The translations under genes and the position numbers were made by a program. 64,000 nt of DNA from Lomentospora prolificans. Its lineage: Eukaryota > Ascomycota > Sordariomycetes > Microascales > Microascaceae. The notes below the pieces were generated by a model. The model saw only the letters and a list, made by a program, of their open reading frames with translations. It searched no databases and was not told the DNA's origin. Below, piece by piece: positions 23,115 to 35,550 of this stretch (its first letter is position 1; every line of letters begins with the position of its first letter). The DNA is taken from assembly GCA_029532625.1 (NCBI GenBank), contig JARFXM010000003.1:1798001-1862000 (forward strand). The letters run 5' to 3'.

Positions 23115-24317
23115 GTGGATTAGAACATGTTATTTAAAGAAAAAAAAGGGCTTCTTTGAGGGCTTTCATTATCCATGTTGGGGGTATAAAACGGCGGGGA
23201 ACATGGCATGGATCGGAAAATCCTTGTGTATTATCCTAGGGGCAAACCCCGTATGAGAACTAAAAAAGGATCATTTATTTTTCTTTTTCGTCAATATTGT
23301 TGTCCGTTGTCCTTGACTGAGTTGAACATGAGAGTCCGTGGGAAGAAGGACAAGACTGAGGGAACTAGAGCTGAAACGGGAAAGACGGAGTCACCTAGGA
23401 GGAGGGTCTGAAGCAGATGGTCCTCAGGGACATGAGTCTGATTTGGATATCCATCCAACTGTACCATGGGATTCACCCGAGCACCCGAACGAGTCGTCAC
23501 GAGGTGGAATGCCGCCTTCGAAACCTTGCAAAGGAAAGAAGAGTTTTAACACGATCAAATGCAGGCAGTGAGCGCGGGCCGGGGACCTGTTGGAAAGGTT
23601 AAAGTAATAACCCCCCTTTCCTGTCAGTACTCCCTGTTACTCGGACCGAGCGTCGGCGATTGCAAAGAGGTGGTTGGTTTTCATGTATATAGTTCAACTC
23701 GTCTTAGAGCAATGGAATGCGACCATGTTCGTCGAGCATAAGGCATGGGGTCCAAATGCACCTAGAGTGTCTGTGAGCTTGCTTTCCCGTCTCTCCCCCA
23801 CCCTTGAATATAGGGGGAAGAACCACCGCCCCTCGGAAAACTAAGCGATTTGACGGTTGATGTTACCCAGTTGGGGGGGGCGTTAATCCCTATCCGCCAG
23901 CCACCCGGAAGCCTGGGCGACCCCAAAGGCACTTGAAGCATGCACCCTAAGCTTGAATGGGCATATCATGATTGGTCAATTGGCGAGCGTACATCAAAAG
24001 ACATGCTGGTTCGGCGAGACAAACTACCAGAGACGGTAGGAAGAGAGGATGTATAAGACTCATGGGAGGAGAATGAATTTTACAGTCGCGGTGGGAAGTC
24101 ATGAGTGAAGCCGGTTATGACGGACAGGGCCAATTTGCCGAACGAATGGTGGGGGAATGGTTGCGAGAGAATGGCAGCGGCGGGGTGTCTGGCAAACGGG
24201 CAAAGCAATGGAGTTGTGGCTGAATGCTTGCCGTGTGACTCGATACCGCCGGATTGTATAAACTTTATACCGACGTTGAGGTTCTGGATTCACTTGCACT
24301 TTTTTCTTTTTCTCTTC

Positions 24318-24333
24318 TTTTTTTTTTTTTTTT
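24318..24333. repeat. T16 homopolymer
   Basis: A run of 16 T is followed by a G-rich stretch (CGGAAGGGGGCGGGG). On the minus strand it reads C-rich then A16. Confidence 0.9.
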
Positions 24334-26002
24334 CGGAAGGGGGCGGGGAGCCTTGAACGCTCGTCAAAAGGATGCCACCCTTGTCCTTTCTAAGTGGGTG
24401 TGCGCGTGGTGAGATGGATATCGCATGCATGGCTTATGGTACTTTGGACGACAAGGGCTAATTTAGAGCGGCTAAGAGAGGTGTCCAAAGGGCGTAGACG
24501 GAAATTTAAAGGTTGGATCGACGGGGTGTGTGTTGGACGGGTGGCGGCGGGAAGAGGGAGGACGGTGATGTAGGTTGGCGAAGATGATTCGGAACAAGGG
24601 TATCGGGTCTGAGCGAAGACGACGCGGTGGTCACAAGGCCCTGGGATCTCCACAAGGACCTTCTTTCGAAAGGGCATTTCGTAACTCGAGATTGTCTTTG
24701 GCGAAGGGTACGCAGGTGACGGCGAGCAAGAATAGGCAGGTGGCTGCATGCTATGGTGGTATCAAAGTGATGTGAGTGGATGTGACGGATACAGCTCCAG
24801 ACTCCAGAGCCCACCCAGAAAAAGAAAATTGAGAGGGGTAGGTTGAGGGGGCGGAGACGATCCAGAAGGGGTCGTGGGGTAAAAGGCGGGAATGCACTTC
24901 TGCTATCTCGATAATACAATAATACGACTTCGCTATCAAGCATGGATATTCATGGGGAGAAAAGAAGAGGGGAACATCAGGCAGCGATCAGAAGCGCTGC
25001 GAGGCAAGAAACCGAAAGGTGGAGAGACAGGGCGGATGCCTGGGAGTTCTTTCTTTTTTTCTCCAACTATCGAGTCGCAGCAAGGCCACTTGAGGCTGTA
25101 TGCAAGGTTGAATGTGGAAATTGTCGAGCTGTTGCGTCCAAGCAGCCTGGGAGTCATCGTTGAAACATCCATCCGCTAATATGTTGATCCAGCGCTGGTT
25201 CGTCTGACACTTTCCTTGTTCATTTTCGCGATACATCATAAATACCCACCGCCAACATCCATGACCGCTTCTACATGAGCTCGCATTTCCCAGGACTTGG
25301 TTCGCGGCATAGGAGCACAGGATATCAAGATGGCATTCAAAGCGAACCAAAGTCACGTTTGGGATATTGTCCTCCCATGGTCGATTGGAGCTGTAACGGG
25401 AAAAAAAAAAGCCAGCGAGTCAACCATTACTAGTCAGGGCCAAGCAAGATGTAATAGAGGCCACATAATAATTCCCTAAAAGAAGTGATGGTAAGATGTC
25501 TAGTTTCTCGATCAAAATCAAGTCACTGTGACTCAAACCCAGCGCTCCGATTCGCCTACTCTTGTAAGCTGGCGCCCTTGGGCTGATGAGGCTTGCGTCT
25601 TTTCACCTTTGGCCTCTGAGAATGCATCTTGATCCATTTCCGTCCCCCCAGATCAGGCGAGCACTTTCAGAGCATCGCAATGGACCCGTCGCGCTCGAAT
25701 CCGACTTGCTGAAAGGCGTACTCCAGCCGACGGGATCCGTCGATGCAAGTCATGTATGTGTGGTGTACCTCAAGAGACCCATGCTTTTAGGAGTCGGTAG
25801 CTGCATGGAATCGCAAGCGGTGAGACATTGTGGCATGTGGGACAGCCGGGTTCGGCGCCATAGTGGTCGAGCCTCCGGACGCTTTCACACCCTCTTGCGT
25901 TCCTGAGGGTTGCTTCCCAGGTTCTCAGTCTAAGAAAAGTTGGTGGTAGAGCAGAAGAGAGAAAAATGGGCGGGGCCGAAATGTGATTGTCGCCCTCCGG
26001 CC

Positions 26003-26027
26003 AAAAAAAAAAAAAAAAAAAAAAAAA
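26003..26027. repeat. A25 homopolymer
   Basis: A run of 25 A is preceded on the same strand by CCCTCCGGCC and followed by a GAAGAGGAGGAGG purine stretch. It is intergenic. Confidence 0.95.
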
Positions 26028-29000
26028 GAAGAGGAGGAGGAAAACCTATACTAACCTGAGGCGAGAAAGGCACCAGCTGCCGAAAGGTCGGTTTAGTGAT
26101 TGAGTCACTCACCGGAGATCGTCAGCACTGATATCCTGTTTCTCGCCCAAGACGAAGTCGGCGGACGAGGCGACAGGGGAGGATAACTCGGTTCATGTCC
26201 GAGTCGAGAACATAAACCTCCGTGAGTAGTATGGCAGCTTAGGCAGGGCCCGCCAGCTGGGGAGATGACCTCACCTCCGTCCCAAGCCGCATAGAAACGA
26301 CAAGAGTGAGAACCCGGAGACACGGACAATCAGTACTGGCCTGTCTTAGCGCCCTCCCCTTTCTTCGCATACTTCCCGGGCGCAGTGCTTGACGCTATTG
26401 TCGTTGGGGCAATTATCTGCCTCCCACTACAGTGGTTGAGTTTCAGCATGGAAGGGTTAGATTGAAAAATTGTCTCGGGTCTGCAAACCTGACTGAGATT
26501 GATATCATTAAATAGACCAGGAGGGGGTGAAACTGTAATCCTGCACTTCGGTCTTTGTCCCTTTGTCTATCAAGAGATAATGCCCGCCGGCCAGTTGCCA
26601 TCCACTAGGGCATAAGCTTGACGGAGTAATAGGTCGAACACTCGGATTAATAGCCAGGCAATTGAACCTGGGTTCGATGTACAAATGAGCGTGTCCCTAT
26701 CCACGGCGCAGTGCCCCTCTGCAGCGTCAAATGTACAATTAGTCCACCCCGGGGTATCTCGCGTGAAGGCTGCGGACCAGGAGTAGTCGGTTCGGTTCAC
26801 AGGCGGGACAGGGCAGACGGATTCGCTTTTTGGAGCCTTTGTATTGGCTCTTGCCATGGGCAGCGGCTGGGGCGGTGAAGGGTTTCTGGGGGTCAGGCCA
26901 GTCAGATAGGCTGGCCTGGCAGGGTTATTCGACATTGCCCTGATGCACCAGGCGCCTGCCGACAGGCTGCCTGGCTCCATGGACGACGACGGATATACTA
27001 TCCGTATTTGATTGATACCGCTTCGTAATAGTTGTCATAATGCTGGGAAATTGCGTTAGATAACGGCGAAACCTAGGCCAGGCTGGGCGTGCGACTCGAG
27101 AAGCAGCGACGGCGGAGGAAGACTAATATAAGGTATAGTGTGGATTCATTTTCGTCCGGATTAGATGAGAATCATTGATCCGTTATGGTTTGTTTGAATA
27201 GTGATTGTATTGCCGAACGCCGGGGTTTGGATTTTGAGGCACCTTGGCGGGAGAGAGGCCGTGCGTCGGAGCGGAACCTTTTGAAGTTTGAACAGATGAG
27301 GAGCTGTATTGACTTGATGGCGGCGATGCCCTGACACAAGCATTGACCTTCTCTTGACTTATGCGAAGCACAGCTGGCGCCTGGCCTATCCGTACACTTT
27401 CTTCACCTCCAGCTCCATTATTGGCCTGGCCATCCATCTGTGGCCAGCTCGCCGGACCTCCAACTGCTAATTTTGACGACTTCCGACATTCTCGACCTAA
27501 CTAGGGCCAGAATGTCGAACTAACTAGGGCCCATCCCCATCCCAATATCGACCATGCACGCTCACTCACCTCCAAAGCCTCTTTTTTCATTCGGGTTCGG
27601 AAATAGCTCAACATTGGTGCTCAAGCATTCCGCTACTGAGGTTGAAAGGCGATGGAGCTGGCCTAAATTACAGTGCCTCTATCTAGCCTGGCGTGTCCCT
27701 CAACATGAAGGAAATCGAACCAACTCGGGAACCAGAGTGACCGCCGAGTTGCATCGCAATGAGATGTGGCATATCATACGAAGCGTCAATTGATGCGAGG
27801 CCTCGAAGTTGAGCCAAGGCAACAAGGCACCCTACGTATATCCGAACGCCCAGCAATTGACGTGGGCGAGCGAGCACATACCAAGTCCCACCTGTACCAT
27901 TATGGCGCAGGGTGCAACGGTGTTATGGTGTACGAAGGTAGGAGTGCCGGCTATTACGATCCCTCTCATCTTGAGTAACCCATCCTCGTCATGCGTGCTC
28001 CCACTCCCACCTTCCAGACCCCTCCTCACCGATTTCGGGCCTCGCCATTTTAAGTGCCACTACATCACAGGATGAAGAGGGGTCTTGGTGTAAAGTTGGC
28101 CTGGGGAATTATGTGCTCCAATACTCTCGGCAGAGAACCGTAATGTGGGCATCAATTGAAGCCAGTTGTGAAAATTGGTTCAGATCGAGTTGGACGAAGG
28201 GGTTTTGGTCTATACCAAGGACCTAGAAACTAGCATGAGCCCACGGTCAAGTCGACACGAGTTACGAGGGTGTAGTGCCTAGGTGGTCCCACTATAGCTC
28301 GACTGTTCCACCAGCAAGGGAGCCTCCAGATGTACCCCAACCTGACCGCACATGGATGTCCGCAACGAAAGTCCTTCCATGGATATTGCATCCGCCCCAC
28401 TTGGAGCGCTAGCAGCACGTTTCTCGCCGCGGAATATGCAGGCCAGTGTACAGGACCGCCATGTAGCGAGCTGCACTGAGCGTAGGGCGCACGAAGTAGC
28501 CTAGCCAGCTAGAGCAAATTGATAATAATCAAGACCTGGGCTAGTACCGCTGGCTGAGCACCCGAGTGCACCATGCGGACCACTATTACAGACCTTGGAC
28601 CTTATGTTGTCAGGCCAAGAGACAGCCAGTGCAAGAGCTCATCGACAGGCGCATGGGGGTTTTTTTTTTATTTCTTTCCAACATGGAAAGGTCCCACCCA
28701 ACCTTATCCCGCCCCATCAAAATCCATTGTTTTCTGTCCGGTTCCTCTCGCCGGAGTGAGTAATAATATTCACTCAGGTGGTCTAGCTGCAGGAGCGAAA
28801 AGTAGTAGTAGCCTGGCTGGCTTACCAAGACTTGCCTCCCGTCAAACTCGGCTTGATTGATGTTGCCTCTCGAACAACAAAAAGACCTCGACACTCTCAG
28901 ATGTCATCATCCACCAAAATTTCCGACGCGTAAATCAGGAAGGTGATCCACCCTCCTCCAGATCCGACTTAGGCCAGGCCGCTCTCTTTTTTTTTTCTTT

Positions 29001-29550
29001 TACCTGGAAGTCCCCATCCATCCTTCAAGCTCTACCCTCCCGCTTTGTATTTCTTCTCTCCTCTTTCCCTTTTTCGTCGCCTTGATCCCTCTCCTCTTCC
29101 CTTCTTCTCCTTCCTTTTCCTTGTCTTTTCTCTTTTTTAGTCTCCCCAAAGTTGGTGCTGCATGTGTCTTTGGTATTGCTATGTGGTGGATTTAGCGTCT
29201 CCGAGCTCCAATAATACCATTCATTGCTGGCACACGCCTCGACGCTCTCGTAGCTACTGTGCGGCTGCAGTTACGTCGAATACCGTCACCAATTCGCCCA
29301 AGTTTTGAGGGGCCTAAGACCTCCAGGGCTGCTCGGCTCCCCCAATCTTACGATTTTGTCTTCGTTTTATTTTTATTTTTTATCAATCTCCCGCCACCTC
29401 TTCCTTTTTCCCAGTACCGAACTTCCTCTTACCCCACGCTCTTCCAACCAACTACAAGCAGCCAGCCCTGTAGCTCGAATCGCCCGCGTCGAGAACAGTA
29501 CCGCCTTGCGACCTACGGTCAGCGAGAAACAACCGAAATTCTCGGAAGAA

Positions 29551-29559
29551 TATATAAAA
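29551..29559 (+). promoter_or_regulatory. TATA-like box upstream of the ABCC transporter
   Basis: TATATAAAA lies 84 nt upstream of the proposed ATG at 29635. Position and sequence fit a core promoter element. Transcription could also start earlier, in the pyrimidine-rich zone. Confidence 0.45.
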
Positions 29560-29634
29560 CCAACAGAGGGAACGTAAATCAAGCTTAACCCGCTCACCTT
29601 TGTGTGTGCGTGGTGCTATCTTTTCTCCAGAAAC

Positions 29635-32600
29635 ATGAAAAACGGTTTCGCGCAATGCCAATGGCCGATATGGCGTGTTGACGACTTGACACCATGCTTC
29701 AAGAATCAGTAAGTTTGCATACCCTTGTCACTATCTGCGCCGTCACATCATCCAACAAATCTTGGGATCTCCAAGTGGGGGAAAGAGCTCATTGCTGCTG
29801 AAGCTTGTCATACACCATCGCCGATCACGACCTTTTTGCGATCGCAAATACAATCCCTGCTAACAACGCTCACAGTTACCTTAAAGTCTTAATTCCATTG
29901 ATCGTAATAAGCATATCACTGTTGCAGATATTCTCCCATAACATCCGACGAGCCATCAAATCGAGGCGAACCGCCGGCTACCAACCTATCTCCGAAAGCC
30001 ACCCGAATACCGCCGAGGAACACACTGGAATTCCCCCGGATGAGGAGGTCGGAGAGGAGGATGATGACGATGACGTCTTGGAAATCAATGGCGGCCGACT
30101 GGCCCTCGTCAAGACTACCACCAAGGGCTCTGTAGTCCAGGCTGACAATCCTCCCGCCGAGCGCGTCTTTGTTACTGTTGAGCTTCTCGCGATTGCCGGC
30201 CTCATTGCCGTTAACGTTGCCTTCCTCATCACCGAAGCAGCTGGTTCGACCACTCATCTCGGCTCTATCATCGGTGTTGTTATCTGGCTCTATGTCCTCA
30301 TACTCGCCAGCCTGCGTCTCTTTCTTGGTAACACCAAATGGCGTGTCCCAAGACTATGGAACCACACAGCGACCATCTACTCTGTACAATGGCTATTCTC
30401 GCTCGTCTTCTTCCGATCGGCCTTTATTCACCCGTATTCGCAGCTGGCCCAGATCCTCACCTTCACCGAATTCGCTCTTACCTCGCTCCTCTTCTTCATG
30501 ACCATCAATACCCGAAAGGGCAACAAGACCGTCCTCTTGGAGTGGGAAAATGGAATTGAGCCTTCTCGGGAGCCTCTTGCCTCGCTCTTCTCACTCGCCA
30601 CCTTCACTTGGGTTGACCCGATCATCTGGAACGGTTTCAAGAATACTACCGAAATGTCCATGGTATGGAACCTTCTTCCAAAGGATAAGGCTGCGTCTGT
30701 GCTTGCCGATTACCGTACTATGAAGCGAACCACTTCTCTCGCCATCCACCTTCTCAAGTATTTCAAGGGCCCTCTCATCTACCAGTCCATGATGGCGGCC
30801 ATCTCTGGTGCTCTTACCTTTGCCCCCACTCTCCTACTCAAGGCTATCCTGGAGTACGTCGAGACCCCTGATGCTGCCCCTATTAATGTTCTTTGGCTGT
30901 ATGTGATTCTGCTGCCCCTGATTGATGTCGTACGCTCGGTCGCCGATGGTATCGCCCTTTGGATTGGTCGCAAGATTTGCATCCGTATTCGTGCTATCAT
31001 TGTAGGAGAAATCTACGCCAAGGCTCTACGTCGCAAAGCCGCAACCACCAAGGACACAGTTCTAGGAGACGAGAAGAAGAACAAGGCCGACATCTCTGGT
31101 GAAGAAGACAATGGGATAATTGCCAAGGCCAAGCGTGCTTTGGGTCTCAAGAAAAAGAAAAACAACAACGACGTCACCAACGGTGAATCTTCTTCAGCTA
31201 CTGAGACCGGTGATGACACCAAAGGCAAGGAAGAAGTTGACGAACAGGCCAACCTTGGTACTATTATCAACCTGATGTCCGTCGACAGTTTCAAGATCGC
31301 CGATATCACCGCGTACCTCCACTTCCTCTGCGCCATGGCCCCTGTCCAGCTCATGCTCGCTGTTGTTCTTCTTTGGCAGGTCATGGGTCTCAGTTCCATT
31401 CCCGGCCTAATTGTCATGGTTATCCTTCTCCCTGTCAACTATCTTTTCGCTCGCGGCTTCGCCAAGACCTCCAAGAAGATTCTCAGTGCAACCGACAAGC
31501 GCATGAATGTCACGAATGAGGTTCTCCAAAACATTCGAATCATCAAGTTCTTTGCCTGGGAGTCGCGTTTTAGCAGCATCGTGGATGAGAAGCGTGCCGC
31601 CGAACTCAAGGCTCTGCGCTCGAGATACGTTCTGTGGGCATGTGCTGTCGCGGTCTGGAACTCGGTGCCTATTCTCATTACCTTCTTCTCCTTCCTCGTC
31701 TATACAATGATTGAGAAGAAGCCGCTTTACCCCTCCGTTGCGTTCACCGCCATCTCGCTCTTCATGCTTCTCCGAATTCCCCTCGATCAGTTCGGTGACA
31801 TGATTGCCCACGTGCAGGAGACCAAGGTTTCTCTTGACCGTGTGGAGGAGTTCCTCACGGAGGCTGAGACCGAGAAGTACCAACAGCTTGGCAAGGACAA
31901 CGTCGACGAGGATGGCAAAAAGGTTATTGGTTTCAGGGATGCAACATTCATCTGGGGCGGCAAGAACGAGGTCAGGGATGATGGTTCGATGAACTTCCGA
32001 CTGCTGGACCTCGATGTCGAGTTCGAAATCGGCAAACTAAACATCATTTCCGGCCCTACCGGATCCGGAAAGTCGTCGATGCTCATGGCTCTACTTGGTG
32101 AGATGACTCTAATGGACGGTAAGGTCTTCTGTCCTGGAGGTAGGAGTCGTGAAGAGGTTCGCCCCGATCCCGCTACTGGTCTTGCGGATACTATCGCGTA
32201 CGCGGCCCAGACTCCTTGGCTTGTCAACGCCAATATCAAGGACAACATCCTCTTCGCCGCACCGTACGATGAGCAGAGGTATAAGGACGTCATTGTAGCC
32301 TGCGCTCTCGAGCGTGATCTTGATATTCTTGATGAAGGCGATGAGACTCTAGTTGGCGAGAAGGGCATCTCCCTCTCTGGTGGTCAGAAGCAGCGTATCT
32401 CTTTGGCTCGTGCCCTCTACTCCAACTCTCAGCATGTCCTTCTCGACGATTGCCTCAGCGCCGTTGACTCTCACACCGCCAAGTGGATCTTCCGCAACTG
32501 CATCACCGGTCCCCTCATGAAAAACCGTACTTGCATCCTGGTAACCCATAACCTCCAACTTTGTGCGCCCGCTGCCGACTTCATTGTTGTTCTCGATAAT

Positions 32601-34964
32601 GGCCGTGTCATCGCTCAGGGTACCGCTGATGATGTCATCGCCTCCGGCAAGCTTGGCGACGACGTTCAGAGGACCCGTCCGCCTTCGCGAGAGACTTCCC
32701 GTATGCCTTCTCGAGTGCCTTCCAGCGTTGGCGAGGAGACTGGGGATACCGTCGTAGACAACATCGGAGGAGTTAGCGCCATCAAGCCCGATGCCGATAA
32801 GAAGAAGAAGAAGGAAAAGAAGGATGCTATGGACGAGAAGAAGGCCGAGGGATCTGTCAAGTGGCCAGTTCTAGGTCTCTACCTCCGCGCCATGGGACCT
32901 TGGTGGTTCTGGGTCGTCGCCCTCACCGTGTTCACCATTCAACAAATGAGCGCAGTGGTCACCAACTTCTGGGTCAGAGAATGGAGCAACCAATATCAGG
33001 TAGAGGGTGGTGAGGGCCAATCAGGTGCTTTCTACGCCTCGTCCTTTACCGCCAAGCCCTATGAGGCTTCATCGAGTGCTTTGTCCGCCAACTCTGCCCA
33101 CTCTGCTGTTTCCTCGTGGATTCAGAAGGCCAACTCTGTCACACTGCTCTCCGTAGTTGCGCCCGAGGTCAACGCTGTTTACTACATTTCCGTCCTCGCT
33201 CTTATTGGTATTGCCGGTGCGGCGGCCGCTTTTATTCGAGACATTTGGCTCTTCTATGGGTCCCTCACGGCCTCGCGCAAGATTCACACTGATCTGATGC
33301 AGTCCGTCTCCAAAGCCAAGTTCAAGTTCTTCGATGTCACTCCGCTTGGTCAAATCATGAACCGATTCAGCAAGGACCTCGAGGCCGTTGACCAAGAAAT
33401 CGCACCTATTGCGATTAGCGTTTTGTCCTGTGCCCTCGGAATTGTTATTACCATTATCGTCATCTCGGCCATTACGCCTCTCTTCCTTATCGCGGGTATC
33501 TTCATCACACTAGCCTTCTGGCTTGTGGGAGCTCTCTATCTCAACACCTCTCGTGACCTCAAGCGCCTGGAATCCGTACAACGAAGCCCCCTGTTCCAAC
33601 AGTTCGGAGAGACCTTGACGGGCATGACCACTATCCGTGCTTACGGTGATGAGCGACGATTTATCAGGGAGAACCTTTCAAAGATCAACGCGCAGTCACG
33701 TCCTTTTATCTATCTGTGGGCTTGTAACCGATGGCTCGCTTTCAGGTGCGACATGCTCGGCGATCTCGTCGCCTTCTTTGCCGGTGTCTTTGTCATTCTC
33801 AGTCTAGGAAAGATCGATCCAGGTGCGGCCGGTATTTCGCTCAGCTACGCCATCTCCTTCACGGAGAATATCTTATGGCTCGTTCGCCTGTACGCCATGA
33901 ATGAACAGAACATGAACTCGGTTGAACGTATCAAGGAGTACCTTGATGTTGAGCAGGAGGCAGAAGCCATTGTCGAGGACAACAGGCCTCCCACGAGCTG
34001 GCCCAGCAAGGGCTCGGTCGAGTTCATCGACTACACTACCAGATACCGAGAAGACCTCGACCCCGTCCTACGGAACGTCACTTTCAAGATTGAGCCCCGC
34101 CAGAAGGTGGGCATCGTTGGACGAACCGGAGCAGGAAAGAGTTCGCTAGCGCTCGCAATCTTCCGTGCCCTTGAGGCCGAGACCGGCAAGATCCTGATTG
34201 ATGGTGTCGATATTGGCCCAATTGGCCTTCAGGATCTCCGCCGGGCGATCACCATTGTGCCCCAAGACCCCACTCTTTTCATGGGTACACTACGCAGCAA
34301 CCTCGACCCGTTCAATGCCTTCACCGACGAAGAGATCTTTGACGCCCTTCGCCGAGTCCATCTTATTGGAAGCGATTCTTCCCCCCCCAATACCCCCGCT
34401 ACCAGGAGCAACCTCCTTCTCCCAGACACCCCCACCATTGTCGCCCCCGAGGATGATGGTGATAGCGCCAACGGAAGTGGTAATAGGATGGTTAGCGGGG
34501 CTACGACCCCCACACTTACCACGAACAAGAACATCTTCTTGGATCTCTCTTCTCCCGTCACCGAGTCTGGAAACAATCTTTCGCAGGGCCAGCGCCAGCT
34601 TCTTTGCCTTGCCCGTGCCATGCTCCGGAACCCCAACGTTCTGGTTATGGATGAGGCAACTGCCTCGATCGACTATGCTACGGACTCCAAGATCCAAAAG
34701 ACCATTCGTGAACTCACCAGCACCATCATCACGATTGCGCATCGTCTTCAAACCATTGTAGATTATGACAGGGTGCTTGTTCTCGACAAGGGCGAGGTTG
34801 TTGAATTCGGCCACCCCTACGAGCTCATGCAGAACGAGAAGGGCTCATTCAGGTCCATGTGTGAGACCAGCGGGGAGTACGACGTACTTATCAAGGCTGC
34901 CAAGAAGGCGTGGCAGGGAGGAGAGTTAATTTCGGTGGATGAGGATGACCAGAACAGGTCGTGA
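29635..34964 (+). CDS. Full-length ABC transporter, ABCC (MRP/bile-acid permease-like) subfamily
   Basis: This is an ATP-driven exporter or vacuolar importer of organic anions or conjugates; the substrate is unknown. Exon 1 (29635-29708) and exon 2 (29804-34964) are joined across a 95-nt intron (GTAAGT...AAG) into 1744 aa. The long frame itself opens only with TTG; splicing supplies an ATG and a typical ABCC N-terminus (QWPIWRVDDLTPCF). Order: TMD0 with acidic loop (EEVGEEDDDDD), TMD1 carrying a Lys-rich cytosolic insert (RALGLKKKKNNND), and NBD1 with Walker A GPTGSGKSS (775-783), LSGGQ (882-886) and Walker B ending D906-D907. Next are a charged linker with KKKKKEKKD, TMD2, and NBD2 with Walker A GRTGAGKSS (1464-1472), LSQGQ (1617-1621) and D1641-E1642. 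NBD1 lacks the catalytic Glu, as is usual in ABCC, so NBD2 is the main ATPase site. NBD2 has a long Ser/Thr/Pro-rich insert before its signature. Confidence 0.95.
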
Positions 34965-35550
34965 AGAGGACATGGAGCGACGTGTATGGAGATGTGAATA
35001 TAAAAGTGTCGTCGAAGAAGCGGGGGATTTGTTGTTGTGAACTATAAAAGCCTCGGGAAGCTATTTCAGATGGCATACATTGATCGGGGAGGCGAACAAA
35101 ACCGCCCCCCTCAGCACAGAGTAAACATTAGCGGCGTTTTAGGCGATTTGGTTTGGATTTTTGGTACAAATTATTTCTTTGCTCTCTAGACTCTTTTTCG
35201 GTTCGTATGTCTCCCAATCGTACAAGCTGTACGCGTATGTGCAGCTGGCGATGAATTAGGACCGAACGTCAGCCTAACGGGCCCGAATCGTGCTATCGTT
35301 CGGGGCGTATCGCGCGTATCGTGACGCACAGCATTTCCATAAGAGGGGGCAACATCACTTTGTGGTGACTAAGCAGGCTTATGATGCTGCCTGGGGCTGG
35401 AGGCGCAGCATTTCGCAAGGTCGCCCATTTCAGACTTTTGGATTGTCTGACTGTCATGATTCAGCGGTTTCGTTCATTCATCACTATCACAAAGGGAAAG
35501 TACTTGAAGGGAAAGACGAGAAACCCTCAATTCGCCTGACGACAGTCAAG
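34965..35550. other. Intergenic between ABCC and orphan membrane protein
   Basis: This holds the 3' UTR of the ABC transporter and the promoter of the next gene. The frame of the downstream protein stays open for 87 codons before its ATG, but only from a GTG. I treat that stretch as leader unless transcript data show an upstream exon. Confidence 0.5.

Larger units (their letters stand above)
22980..29634. other. 6.65-kb intergenic region, no gene supported
   Basis: This contains the sec61 3' end, homopolymer tracts at 24318-24333 and 26003-26027, and a possible decayed tRNA-like element at 26657-26710. From about 28,980 to 29,150 the + strand is very pyrimidine-rich and, with a TATA-like box at 29551, probably forms the ABC transporter promoter. 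ORFs of up to 145 codons have no recognisable features. Confidence 0.5.

Noticed and set aside
26570..26980. 136-codon minus-strand ORF with several Cys and NxT/NxS-like sites
   Set aside because: It has no signal peptide, is Pro-rich and lacks family similarity. It overlaps the tRNA-like relic and is probably chance.
29916..34814. Multiple antisense or out-of-frame ORFs of 100-190 codons over the ABC transporter
   Set aside because: All lie inside the confirmed coding exon and are shadows of its codon bias.
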